DNA of 64,000 bases, taken from assembly GCF_020509005.1 (NCBI RefSeq), contig NC_063013.1:1736001-1800000 (forward strand), read 5' to 3'. Shown one piece after another: positions 18,173-29,645 of the stretch. This stretch comes from Fulvia fulva. Taxonomy: Eukaryota > Ascomycota > Dothideomycetes > Mycosphaerellales > Mycosphaerellaceae. Position 1 is the stretch's first letter. The number at the start of each line of letters is the position of its first letter. Below the pieces are notes generated by a model. The model saw nothing but the letters and a program-made list of their open reading frames with translations, ran no database searches and was not told where the DNA came from. The translations under genes were made by a program, and so were the position numbers.

Positions 18173-20924
18173 TTAGTAGGGCGTGTTGGCTTTCTTGATG
18201 GCATCCCAGTCCGGCCCAGCAACACCCTCCTGTCCCGGCTGAGCATGTCCCGCACTTGTTCCAGCTCCAACGCCAGTTCCGGTCGTAGCATTACGAATAG
18301 CAGGATCAGTCTCATGGTACCCTGCGATGTTCTGAGCACCATCGGTGCCACCCTGTCCGGTACCGTACTTCGCCGTGTTCATCGGCAGTCCGGTATGAGG
18401 TTCAATGACACGACCATCGTTGCCGCCTGCGTGCTGTGCCGCCTCTTCGGTGGTCTTGCCCTCGCCGAGCGCTTTCTTGTGCAGCTTGTTGTGCTCATCG
18501 TGGGAGTGGGAGTGGCTACCGCTGCTGTTGTCGTGCTTCTTCTCATCGTGGTGTGACTCCTTTTCCTTCTCTTTACCCTCGCCTGGGTGCAGGATGCGGT
18601 GGATGAGGCTTGGTTTCTTCTCCTTCTCCTCTTCCTTGGTGTGCGAAGAATGGCCCTTATCATCCCTGTGGGTGGCAGCGATTGACTTTGGATCACCAGT
18701 GTGTTGCACTGGGGTGTCTGAAGGTCCAGCAGCCGGGCCGGTCTTCTTTGCTGCAGACTGGTCGCCCGAGGCAAATGCACCCGCGCCAGCACCAGCTCCA
18801 GTGCCGGCAAGTCCTGCCTCACCAGCATGCGCGGCCTCTTTGTTGCGGTGACGAGAATCTGGAAGGTTCGTACCTGGCTGGGTGGCGGCAGAGGAGTCTG
18901 TTGTGGCGTGATAAGCTGGTTGAGTTTGAGTGCCGTGAGTCGAAGCGAGCTGCTCCGTAATCGGCTTGTCATGATCTCTGGTCGCGGCATAAGCGCCAGC
19001 GCCTCCCAATGCACCCGCACCTCCAACGAGTGCTGCGTCACGTCCGTGGTGCTGGTCTTCGGTACCCTTCAAGTCCTGTCCAGTGCCTGTATGCTCGGTA
19101 GATGGACGGTCAGTGGGTGTGCTGTCTGGATACAGCTTCTCGCCCACCGTGGGCTTGTGGTCGCTCTGAGTGCCAATGGCGCCACCACCAACAGTCGAAG
19201 TCTCCTTCACACGTGGATCGGCCTTGTTCGCTAGATCCGAGGAGTGTGGTCCGGTTGTCTTCGAGTCCTTCATCTTCTCAGGCTCTGGTTGAACTCTCGG
19301 ATCAACAATGTTGGCGATGTTACTATCGTGTGGACCGATGGTCTTGCTTGCTGGACCAGTGTCGCCCCTACCCTGAGCAGCTTCATAAGCTCCATATCCA
19401 GCAGCGCCAGCGCCAGCTCCAAGAGCAGCGTCGCGACCATAGTGGTGATCGCCGGTCTGCCCAGGTTGTGCTTGCGTCAAGCTTGGGTCGCGATCGGGAA
19501 TGGAAGTAAGAGGTGCAGCGCTCGCCGATCCACCAGCGCCGTGACGATCTACACCCGACTAAAACAGGTTCGTTAACGAAGTGACGGAATGTCAAATGGA
19601 ACTGCTGCGCATACCTCGGTGGGAAATTCTCCGGGGACATGTGGATCAAGCCTGTTGGCAATGTCGGTCGAGTGGGGACCATGTGTGTGGTGGACGTAGC
19701 CTGTGATCGATTCAGTTAGCATGCAAAGACGTTGACGCCCAGCGAAAACTGTCTATGTCATCCTCTAGGGGTTGTACGCACCTTCAGCCGGAGCTCCACT
19801 GCAATTGTCGCCTGGAATGTTGTACTGGCGAGCAGTGTAGGTAGCGTCTTGCACATCACGTGGCGCCGCGTTCAACTGTGAAGGGACGGTGCTCCCACCA
19901 ATACCAGTAGTTCCTGCGCCAGTCGTGCCGGTCAAAGGAGTCGATTGATTCTGATTGTGCTCGTGAGCAGCGTAGCCAGCACCCAAGCCTGCAGCACCGA
20001 CACCGGCGATACCAGCGTCACGGCCAAGTTGCGAATGACTTCCGACAGTAGACGAGGCAGCAGCTGGGTCTTCTGGAGCGGAGATCGGGTTAATGTGGTC
20101 TCCTGGGGCATCATGACCACCCAGTGGGTGAGGGCGGTCTACTACCGCAGTGTTTGCCTGCTCAGTGGTGGGAGTGACGTGGTCTCCCGCCCGGTCGTGC
20201 TGGCTATATGCTCCAGCTCCCACGCCAGCTGCTCCAAGGCCACCAGCAATGCCCGCGTCGCGCCCTAGATGCGAGTCTGTTCCATGTTGTACGGCACGGT
20301 CTTCTGGCCTCGATATAGGGTTGATGTGATCTCCTCCTACGGATTGGCCGCCAAGTGGGTGCGGCCGCTCTGTGATAGGTTGGCTGCTGGTCGTGGTAGG
20401 CGTCGTGGTGGTTGTCGTAGGCCCTACATGCGCGTCGCGGCCGAGGTGAGAATCGGGGCCGGCGGTACTAGAAAGCAGTCAGCCCCTGTTCATTGCAACG
20501 ATATTAGCTCCCACTTACGTCTGAGCAGTGCGGTCTGGAAGACTTTGTGCGGCAGAGCTTCCAATGCCCGCACCTGTATTGCTGCCTGTGATGTCTGAGC
20601 CTTGTCCTACCACGTGTGCAGTCGAACCATATCCTTCCGCATCATATTTCTCGCCATGGGGATTCAAAATCTGTCTCAGAATCGAGTGGTCCTTCTGTCC
20701 CTTGTCGGTCTGCAGCTGGGCGTCTGGGCTAACAGTGTGTGGTACTGCGTGACCAGCTGGGGCGTCCGTGGTGGCCGCGCCCTCCCTCGTTCTCGTCTCT
20801 GCATCGCCGTAGAGCACCTCATCGTCCTTGGAGGAGCCTGGCGAGCTAAGGCATCGAATGATTAGCTTAGCACACGAAGTGCACGCACTGGCTTTTCTTA
20901 CAGTGCTTTCTTGAGCTTGTCCAT
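18173..20924 (-). CDS. Large glycine-rich repeat (hydrophilin-like) protein, five exons
   Basis: Exons 20924-20902, 20845-20519, 20467-19782, 19700-19615 and 19558-18173 join with consistent phases and give 835 residues starting MDKLKKAL. No signal peptide or known catalytic domain. Repeated modules dominate. A GRDAxxxGGxGAxGxGA glycine-zipper-like block appears at least five times, usually after SHLG, SQLG, HHYG or HHG. RPHPLGG...GDHINPISxPED appears twice. GPHxSxxANxxDPxV appears three times. The C-terminal third is rich in His, Lys, Asp and Glu. An N-terminal segment reads HSILRQILNPHGEKYD, and a close relative, SLIHRILHPGEGKEK, recurs late in the protein. Such composition fits disordered, stress-type hydrophilins seen in many filamentous fungi. 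Function unknown; the name is descriptive. Confidence 0.75.
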
Positions 20925-22365
20925 GTTGTTTGATTGCTGTGTGCAGTCTGAGTTTCTTCACAAGACTGGATTGCAGTACAAGGTTAGATACCAAAGGCTT
21001 GGGACTGTATACGATCAAACAAACACCTACCTGAGCGGGGCACCTACGCAGCTGTTTGCAGCTCATGCCGATTGACAACGTCATGGGCGCGGCAGCATCT
21101 ACCAAGAACTGCCACGCAGACGTAGTAGCCAGTCGTCCGGGTTGACGCGGAAAGTTGGCAAACGTGGATGGCAGGTCAGGTTGTGAGTGGTTCTGCAGAG
21201 ACATTGGTTGGCACCAATGCAGCCTGCCGCCAGCGGCTCTGTCCGAGGGTCAGGCGAACGGCGTAGCGCAGTGCGACAGCATCTTGAACAGGTTACCGGG
21301 CACGCAGATCTCTCTAGAACGCGACGGGATCCCCAGATGCCAGATGGCACGGGAAGCTTCGACTGCTTGCAAGCCTGGTGGCTTGGTGCATGATCCAGAC
21401 GCTGACGCCATGTGGTATCTAGCGCTGACCGTTACACCATTTTGACGCCGAGTGTATCTGGCCACATCTTCTGGCATCGAAGCTCTGTTGTATTCCTGAG
21501 GCACTCGCAGGTTTGCACCAACATCCATCTCAGTGATCTCACACCACCGCCGGCCTGTCGAGCTGAGATTCCGCTCCGCGCCGTTGAGCACTGCCGTGGA
21601 TGGCGACAACGGTCCTGTCGTCGGCTGCTTTCTCGGGCAGCTGCTGCCAAGTGATGCATGCATCGATATGTACCTGACAGCGCTCGCCGCCGCCGCCGGT
21701 GACCGACAAGAACAGCGAACATTGACAATGCATTGCTCTGGCAGCAATTGTCGTCGCTCTTGTGTGAAGGTGCACGAGGCGCAACGGGGCAGGAGACAAG
21801 ACCGAAGGAAGCCTCAGCAGTTGGCATCCCGCGAACTCCCATGCGATTTTTGCGCCAAATGCACGCTTACGTTCTTGCTGCATGTTACCTCGAACGGCAA
21901 GAGGGCCGATTTGGTTCAAACCCTCTTGAACCCGTCTCTCCGTCTCCCCGTCTCCCGCATGGTGGCCATGCTGCCCTCGTGTCTCTCCACCCTCGCCGCT
22001 CGCACGCACTTCTGCCCTTCGAAGCCGGCGGTTTCTCACCATGAAATGGCTGCAGCGCATTAGTAGGCTTCCACCCAGCGCTTCGTGACCTTTCGTAAAG
22101 CCCCGAAGTACTGTACCTACTGTACCCTTTCATCTACACCCGCTCGTCTTCCTCCACCTCTTCGACTCCGCGCCTCTCCGCAACACGCTACCACGGAACC
22201 ACGGAACCAAAGAGCTTGACGTAGCTACCGGTTACCATCTGCTGTCCCTCTCGACTCTGCTTCAGAACCTTCCTTACATGGCGCGGTAGCCCGGAGTCTC
22301 GACCTGCTTGCAGCCTGAAACCACATCCTTACACCTAGCAATCTCTCTTCGCTTCATACCTTGTC
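20925..22365. other. Divergent intergenic region, about 1.4 kb
   Basis: Promoters of the repeat-protein gene (minus) and the basic-protein gene (plus). The last 250 bases before 22366 are pyrimidine-rich, as in many fungal leaders. I see no coding, RNA or mobile-element signal in the rest. Confidence 0.45.
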
Positions 22366-23138
22366 ATGGCCATCCGCGAGAAAGCCAGGAACTTCTTCAA
22401 GAAGTCCAACCGCAGTGAGAATGGCTCGCAGCTGTCCAAGTCATCGACACAAGCGTCCGACAGAGACCGCTGGCCTAGCAATGTCTACAAGCCTGGTGAG
22501 CCAATGCCACGACCGAAGTACAGGGCACCGCCAAAGAAAGAGCACAAGGAGAAACTAGAGTCGTTCAGCTTCGCAGAAGCATGGAGAAGGCGGAGCTTCC
22601 AGAGCCAGTACAGTCCTATGGGAACGAGGGCGCCCAGCAGGAGGAACAGCTCGAAGCATGGCAGCAGAAGGAACAGCTGGCTGAGCATGGGCAGGAAAAG
22701 CTTCAGTGGAAAGAGTACAGAGGGCGGCAGGTCAAATAGCATTACTAGCGGGGAGACTGAAAAGAGCGGCGTGAGGCAACGAGAACACTTGGGCGCTGCA
22801 AGGCCTCCGGCGTTAGGCAATCAGCCAGAGGCCGAAGGCGATGATGATGTTGGTAATGGTGAGTTGATATGGTCTGCATATCGGTTTCTTCAGCTGAACA
22901 CTTTGCAGTCGGAATGTCGCGTGTGCAATCGAAAGATCACGTCATAGTATCGAGGCCACGCACATCCGAAGGCTTGCCCAATGGCACAGCCAACGGTCTC
23001 GCCAACGGTGTCCCGAACGGCATCCCAAACGGTCTGACCCAGACTTTAAGTACCGCACATGATCATCGTCCATTCACCGAAGGAGACTTTGCTCTAGCAC
23101 TTCAACGCTCACATTTAGCCGTACCGACTCAGGGCTGA
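22366..23138 (+). CDS. Unknown basic Ser/Arg-rich protein with NG-repeat
   Basis: Two exons, 22366-22858 and 22909-23138 (50-base intron, GTGAGT donor, TTTGCAG acceptor), give 240 residues. The N terminus (MAIREKARNFFKKSN) is a basic amphipathic stretch. A KPGEPMPRPKYRAPP segment follows, then an Arg/Ser-rich region with SFAEAWRRRSFQSQYSPMG and many RRNS-type phosphosite-like motifs. Near residues 185-205 lies an NG repeat (NGTANG, LANGVPNG, IPNGLTQ). The end, PFTEGDFALALQRSHLAVP, looks structured and may be a conserved C-terminal motif of a small fungal family. I do not recognise it. No membrane helix or signal peptide. The upstream pyrimidine-rich tract and good splice signals favour a real gene. 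Confidence 0.6.
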
Positions 23139-23433
23139 CAGACTCTCGAAGAGAATTACGTCGGGAAAAGGTTTGGGCACGGGTTTTGCATGTATAAAAG
23201 CGTGGGTTGTATAGGCATCACCAAACATGGGCAGGCGTTACACGAAGGGCAGGAGTATGGGTTGCATTTACATCAAGGACTTCGAGGAGATACGGTACAG
23301 CTTGGACAGCGACTACATCGGACCGGCAGGGTGTTAGGCGTAGAAAGTGTGCACATGGAGACGAGATATTGGACAAACCATGGCATTCTTCCTTTAGGAC
23401 CCTTGGGTCGCGACTGTCCCTATGAGACATCGC

Positions 23434-25117
23434 CTAGAGCTCATCGTGGGCAGCACTTTGATCATGTGCAACCTGGACTGGATTAGCACCGTTGGTGTTG
23501 GAGCAGGACCACCGCAAACTACTCACCCGGGATATTTTGAAGGCACCAGGCATCATCTGTTGGAACACCCCCACCTGGTCGTATTTCTGCGCCGCAGCCC
23601 GTATCTTCTCGACATTCTCTCTCCCGTAGCTGGCCAAGGGATTCTGGCTGATGTCGGCATAATCGAGGTACAAGAGCTCATTGTCCGCATCGATATCTTT
23701 TGCGTACGCCGAAAGCTGGTCGCGAAGCCATCGGGCCTGGCCCTCGAAAAGTTCATCCTGTGAACTGTCCTGCCACGCTATGTACGGCTCGTACACTGGA
23801 AGGTGTCAGCTCGGCATCAAACTTGGAGAGAGTACGACAACATACTGAGAAGTGTCTCATCGAAGCGATCCAATGCCGAGACGTTGCCGCCTTTGACTTT
23901 CCCAATCTGACCAAATATCCTCGGTATCGGCTGGTACAATGTCATCAAGCTGTAGTCACCTGTTGCCTTCTCCTCGAGAATAGCTACCACTTGCTTGAAG
24001 AGCTCATGGGCTTTTTGCAGCACACGTATGTCGTTCTTGAAGGTCAGCGTGCTAAACTGTACTCTGTGCGTCTTTTGCTGCTCAAGCTCTCTCGCAAGGG
24101 ACGTCATATTGCGAATGCCTGTGGTATCCGAGATATTTCCTGGAATGGCGAAGAACTCCTCGAATACAGCGGGATGCTGGACCGGCGCCGTATACTCATA
24201 TGCATTCATAAAGAGCGGCACCTTCATCGCCGACAGGTACATCTCGATCACGATGGCGCTGTCGAATGGATCCTGCTCGATCTTGTCGCCATAGTTCAGG
24301 AGAGCCTCAAATTGCTGCTGAGCAGTCGACTCCGGATATAGCATCAGCCCCCCAAACACATCGCCACCAGGATAGGCAACGAGGTGCACCCTTGTGACGA
24401 TGCCGAAATTCGGACCGCCACCCTTGAATGCTTGATGGAGGTCGACGTTCTCATGTTTGTTAGCAGTCACGATACTGCCATCAGCGAGCACAACCTCGAA
24501 CTCCGCAACGTTATCGCACGCCAATCCTTCTCGCGCGGCGAAGTAACTGTTGCCGCCTCCTAGAATAAGTCCGGCTACACCAACAGAGTAAGATCGTCCC
24601 CCAACAACCATAAAGGCCATCTTATCCAAAGTGTCATACACGTCACCCCAGACTGCTCCAGGACCTACAGAAATCGTGCCATTCTGGACAAAATTGACAA
24701 CCACGTCGTTCATCTTGCCAAGATCTATCGTTACGCCACTTTCAATGCCAGCTGCTCCAGCATAGTGCATGTGGCCGCCACTCCGGACGGCGAACTGGCA
24801 TGGCTGGGTCTTGTTGGCCTCTACCAGGGCGGTGACTGCGATGGAAACTTCTGTGGCGGCCTCAGGCCGGGGGAAGCAGCTCGGTGTCAGCCTGGCACTT
24901 GTGGAGAAGTACTTGTTGACTTGGATGTCGTAGGCTTCATATCCAGGGTATATCAGGCGCTCGGCAAGGCCTGCAGTTTCCAAAGCAGAACACTGGTTTC
25001 ATGACAACGAGGGCTTGGCGCTAGTTTGGATTGGGCCTTCACGCAATGTGAACTTTCTGCTACAGCAAGCACAACGCCGGCAAGGAGGGACGCCAGCACG
25101 AGCATCTTTTCAGTCAT
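23434..25117 (-). CDS. Secreted BBE-like FAD-linked oxidoreductase
   Basis: Exons 25117-25043, 24992-23846 and 23795-23434 (introns of 50 and 50 bases) give about 527 residues. Exon 1 encodes a signal peptide (MTEKMLVLASLLAGVVLAVA), and the splice yields the CCSALETAGL start typical of berberine-bridge-enzyme-like oxidases. The FAD_binding_4 domain has RSGGHMHYAG, whose His is the usual covalent FAD attachment site, GPGAVWGDVYD, VGVAGLILGGG and a GGGPNFGIVTRV strand. The C terminus shows YADISQNPLASYG and KYDQVGVFQQMMPGAFKI, as in the BBE domain. Members oxidise sugars, alkaloid-like or polyketide intermediates. The 3' end is uncertain: a GTGAGT donor after AFKISR could splice to sequence beginning MSHRDSRDP, adding about 70 residues. 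I prefer the unspliced end. Confidence 0.82.
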
Positions 25118-26048
25118 CCTCTCCAGCGGGTCTGAGAAGTACGAGTGATGGTCCTAGACTGTCGCAAAACATTTCCCCGAAGGTGCAAGACATTGCTGCG
25201 CCACTGGTCAAGCAGACTTGAAGTCATCGTCCGGGGACTCATCACCACAACGCCCGAGTCGAGTTGGTCGCTGGTACGAGGGTCTAAGAACCATACTCTT
25301 GCCTCATTCAGCGTCTACGCGATATGCCAACGCCGCGGATTGGACGCAGCTGTGATCGCTTGCAGCTCGCCGAGATGTCGCCTGTCAGTAGACCAGGGTT
25401 GCACCTCCTCCAGACACGACGCCCGTAACGCGCAACGTGCGGCATATGTGCAAGAAGAACAGCGCAGAGTCGAGGTTGTGTCGGGCAGCATCTGTGGGGT
25501 GCCTTTTTCAGCAGCAGGAACGACTGCCTCGTTCCTTCCTCCTTCACCATGACGGCAACATCAAACGTCCAAATGTGGAACACGACCCAGCACGAGCACG
25601 CGACAGCCGCAAAGTGGAGTACATTGACTACAACCAGTATGACTTCCGACCGGTTGTGACATGATCGTCAGGCACAGTTAAACGATCTGCAGCTGTGGAA
25701 TACACGGGTCCTACCAACTTGTCGCAGTACTCGCCTACACACGCCGCACCAGGGTCTTGCTGTGAAAGTAATATATAAAACATGCCATCTGGGTCTCAAA
25801 GTGATTGAGGTCACTAGCCTTGCAGCACGCTCTCCGCCGCCGCATTCTAGACTCTGTTTGAGGGATTCGTGACAAGCAGAGCTAATGCCAGACAGAGATG
25901 TTGCGATCTCACTTCGCACACATGGCAACAATATGCAACTTTGGCAACACCGTCGAAGCTACACGCTGCACCGGAACAGTCAATGCGGCCGTGGGATGAG
26001 GCATAGACATTCACTGCTGCAGGCTCGACCACAACGAGCTACGCGATC
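25118..26048. other. Divergent intergenic region
   Basis: Promoters of the FAD oxidase and of the PTH11-like gene. No coding or RNA gene seen. Confidence 0.45.
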
Positions 26049-27526
26049 ATGACTTCAACCAGTCTGGGCGACCTTCCTGCCGCTACAGCCCCTGCCAGCT
26101 ACGTCCAAGACTTGACTCATCCACCGGAGACGAAGCACATCAATGCTGGCATCACAACATCTGTTGTTGGAATGGTCGTTTCGACGCTCTTCATTCTACT
26201 GCGCATATATACCAAAGCTGTGCTTGCCCACATTTTTGGCATCGGCGACGTTGCGCTGCTACTGGCATGGCTAATCTCAGTAGCACTCCAGATCATGGTA
26301 GTCTGGCTATGGGCAGTGGAGCACATTGGTGTGCACATATGGAATCTGACAATCAGTGAGACGAACCTGGCAGTGCTGCTGGTCTCAGTCTGCTCCATAC
26401 TTTACATTCCTTTGATGGCGCTGGCGAAGTTCTCACTCCTGCTATTCTATCGCAAACTATCACTGGAGCGCTGGCTCGCATACGATGTCTACGGGATCAT
26501 GACCTTCATAGTCAGCTACAGCATCGCACTGGGCTTTGCCTTCACTTTTGCCTGCACTCCCCTTGAAAGGAATTGGTATGCTGTCAAATCACGAGTGTCG
26601 CCGCAGAGCCATTGCTAACTGACTGCAGGGCCATCACAATCACTACAGGCCACTGCGTCAATAAAGGTGCCCTCTACCTCGCTACAGCAGGTCTCAATGC
26701 CGCGACGGACGTGACTCTCCTGATCCTCCCGATCCCAATAATAGCCAAGCTTCACGTGCCTTTGGTGCAAAAGCTCGGCCTGGTCGCCATGTTCTCTATT
26801 GGCTCGTTGACACTCATCACAAGCCTTGTCCGCTTGTCGCTCCTTCCACCTATGGTCACCGATCTCGGTACCACATGGGCAATCTCTACTCCCGCGATTT
26901 GGATATGCATCGAAGCCAATCTGGTGATCATCTGTGGCTGTTTGCCGATCTTGCGTCTTTTCTTTCGACACGTAGCGCCACGCCTGATCGGCAAACATAC
27001 GGAGACAGCCGCGTCTGGCCCAATGGGGTCATTTGGTAAGAAGCCTATTCAGACCCCAGCTGAACTTTCGACTCTCGACGGACGGGAACGGCGGCAAGAC
27101 AACGAGCATCCATATGGCCGGATGACCGAGTGGGACGAGTGGGAGAAGGACATGTGTAATGACGAGAGTTCGGAGGAGTATATCATGGATGCGAATGGCA
27201 GAATTGTCGCCACGAAGCTGCCGAGAGTAAAAGAAGAGGAGGAGGAGCCACAAATGATACTACGAAGTCAAAGTCAGCGACCAAGGTTCATGCCGCAGCG
27301 GACCGATAGTCAGAAATCAACGATGCTGCGTCGTAACGACAGTCAGAGGTCGAAGGTGCTACCTCGGACGAGAAGTCAGCGCTCGACAGCAACGGCGAAG
27401 AGTCGACTATCCTATCCTACCCGGTTCTCCGCAGAGTCAGCAGAGCCAGGCATAACGATTCCACCGCCCACATACGTGATAGGGCGGGATGAAGATGGGA
27501 GGTACTCCTTGAGGTCGAACCCGTAA
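26049..27526 (+). CDS. PTH11/SatP-type rhodopsin-fold integral membrane protein
   Basis: Two exons, 26049-26575 and 26629-27526 (53-base intron, CTAACTGACTGCAG 3' end), give 474 residues. Seven hydrophobic segments are visible, beginning with ITTSVVGMVVSTLFILLRIY. Family marks include LLLAWLI, LFYRKLSLERW, CTPLERNW at the splice, GALYLATAGLNAATDV, LPIPIIAKLHVPLVQKLGLVAMF and a helix ending in IICGCLPILRLF. The last 140 residues are a cytosolic tail with SQR/DSQRS repeats rich in Ser and Arg. These proteins lack CFEM here; relatives act as surface sensors or occur in toxin clusters, but most have no proven role. This is an intact relative of the broken gene at 11.5-12.3 kb. Confidence 0.83.
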
Positions 27527-27609
27527 GAGGATCGGAAGACGATGCTGATGGAGATATGAGATACGATGGACACATAGCAGACATTACAAGCAGAAGCTCT
27601 TAGCTCATG

Positions 27610-28602
27610 TCATGAGTTACGCGCAAAGTCACCAGGGCCCCCAGTGTCATCCCAATTCGAGCAAGGCGCTGTATATGTGGTGTACAGCGTTCCTTGTGCG
27701 CTAAGTCCTTCGCCGTTCGAATCGATGAGGAATCCAGGGCCGTCGTAGAACCACGCATAGCGTTCGACGTAGGGCACAGCATCTAGCCACGGCAGCGCTT
27801 TCTTCATGAAAGTCTGGGTGTCGGCATCCGATGTATCGCCTTCGCTGTAATCCATGCCCACTTCTGTCAACCAGATGGGATAGTTGGGATAGGCAGCATG
27901 TGCTTGCTTGACGAAAGACTGCAGGTAGGCGAAGGCATATCGGTTGCTGTACCAGTGCTAAGCAAGGGACGTGTCAGTTCTGCTTAGCGTGCAAGTACTT
28001 TGAGAGAGAGCACTAGCGCTTGCCATGCCCTCTGCGCATCAATTGATACGTACGATGTTGATGAAGTCTATTGTGCATTCTGTACAGTTGCCCAAGAATT
28101 GGCCAAGATAGTCCAGACCATTCTGAGTTATGGCAGGTGCTCCTAGTCGGACTTTCCCAGCGAAGGGCTGCATACTTCTCCTGTACGCGGCAACAGATTG
28201 CTGAACAGTCATGCAGGCCGATCCGTCGTGACAGAGGTCTGGCTCATTGAAGCTCATCAAGGCATCGGCGCCGTCGTCTATGGCCGCCAGGGCTGCAGCA
28301 GGCCACGCTTGCGCCAGGCTTTCGGCGTCGTTGAACAGCAAGGGATAAAAGGTGATCGCCGGGTTCGTGATGTTGTCGTCGTTCTTGTAGCGCGAGTAGT
28401 ACCAGTCATAACCCCAGGACACTTGCGAATTCTGTCCCGACAGGGAGTAAGGCTGTGTGAATGTATCGTTGGTATAGCTCAATCCTCGTTTGCCATTGTT
28501 GCGCGCAGGAGTCGGGCCCGAGGTCGATTGGCTGGTTGGGACAGCCGAAGTGTTGTATGCTGCAAGGAGGACAGTAATCGTGAGTGCAGCTATTGTGTAC
28601 AT
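27610..28602 (-). CDS. Secreted GH128 endo-beta-1,3-glucanase (Asl1-like)
   Basis: Exons 28602-28054 and 27957-27610 (96-base intron) give 298 residues. I start at the ATG at 28602 because it opens a signal peptide (MYTIAALTITVLLAAYNTSA). The glycosyl-hydrolase catalytic core is complete: KRGLSYT, SWGYDWYY, FNEPDLC with acid/base Glu120, GAPAIT, FINIHWYSNRY across the splice, LTEVGMDY with nucleophile Glu215, and YAWFYDGPG near the end. GH128 enzymes cleave beta-1,3-glucan and the family includes S. pombe Asl1. Here it should act at the cell wall or outside the cell. No GPI signal is visible. Confidence 0.87.
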
Positions 28603-29645
28603 ATCAGCAAGATGTCTGACGAAACTGCTACCGAGACTGCCTTGTTGCACGATCCAGGGGCGAGATGCTCAGAGGCATGGCTTGACATTGTCGGACAGAG
28701 CGCATTTCATATGTCTTCAACGCTCGAGACATGAATGGCAATTTGTGATGGGTTTGAGATCTGCGCCAGTAGTACTGAAAAGCTGCTCGGCACTTGTGAT
28801 GAGGCTTGCTTTGGTCTGCATCAAAGTCGTTGGCTATGTGCCGTGTGCAATGTTGATGGTATTTGTGATGGTCGTCGCCGAGGCAAGCCTTGGTACAAGC
28901 TCGAGGTGGTGGAACCTTCAGCAGAATCGTCACCTAGGTAGCGGCAGTCACGACCTTTCCTGTCCAGATAAGGCAGGCGGGTAGATTGCATGAGCAAGTC
29001 AGACATACATGTGGTCCTGGTTGCACTCCATGTCGAATGTCGCCGAGGAGGTGCTTGTCTTCTGGTCCAGGTCCAGCTGGAGTGTTTGCACCAAAGCACT
29101 TGCTTCACGGACATCTGCCGTCAGCCACATAACGCAAGTCGAACACGACTACGCTAGACACATGAAGCAGACCACCGCGGCAGACAGCCATCTATCAGAC
29201 GCAGGTATCTGAACTTCTTAGCCTATGCGGCGAGCGTCAAACATCTCGGGTGTAGTCAGGACAGTGACAAGGGTTTTGATTGCAGTTACCACTCTCAGAA
29301 GTGATGGCCTTGGCGCCTCGCTTAGCACGGGCCGACTTTATGGCTGAGGCAGGAACGACCGATGACGATTTGTCAGGCAGTCTCACGACTGATGACCGAA
29401 GGCCTTCGAAGACGCCGTGGCGATTACCACGCAGCACTTGTGCCTAATCACAGGCTGTGCGATTCACTGTATGTATATAGGGCACCTCTTCCTTTGTCCC
29501 TCGCATCATTGTGCATTGCCACCACTATTATCTTACATCCTACGCCGATCGCATGCTACCACACTGTCCGATTGCTCGCGCCTGCCTCAAGATGTGTGAG
29601 GCAGTCGTGACACCCTGTACATATCCTCAGGACAAGGAGAAGGCG
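28603..29645. other. Divergent intergenic region, about 1 kb
   Basis: Promoters of the GH128 and WLM genes. A TATA-like GTATATAGG lies near 29471, about 175 bases before the WLM start. Nothing else recognised. Confidence 0.45.

Noticed and set aside
23218..23430. Possible fourth exon of the FAD oxidase
   Set aside because: The splice signals and phase agree, but the added 70 residues do not resemble a BBE C terminus, which normally ends just after GxFK.
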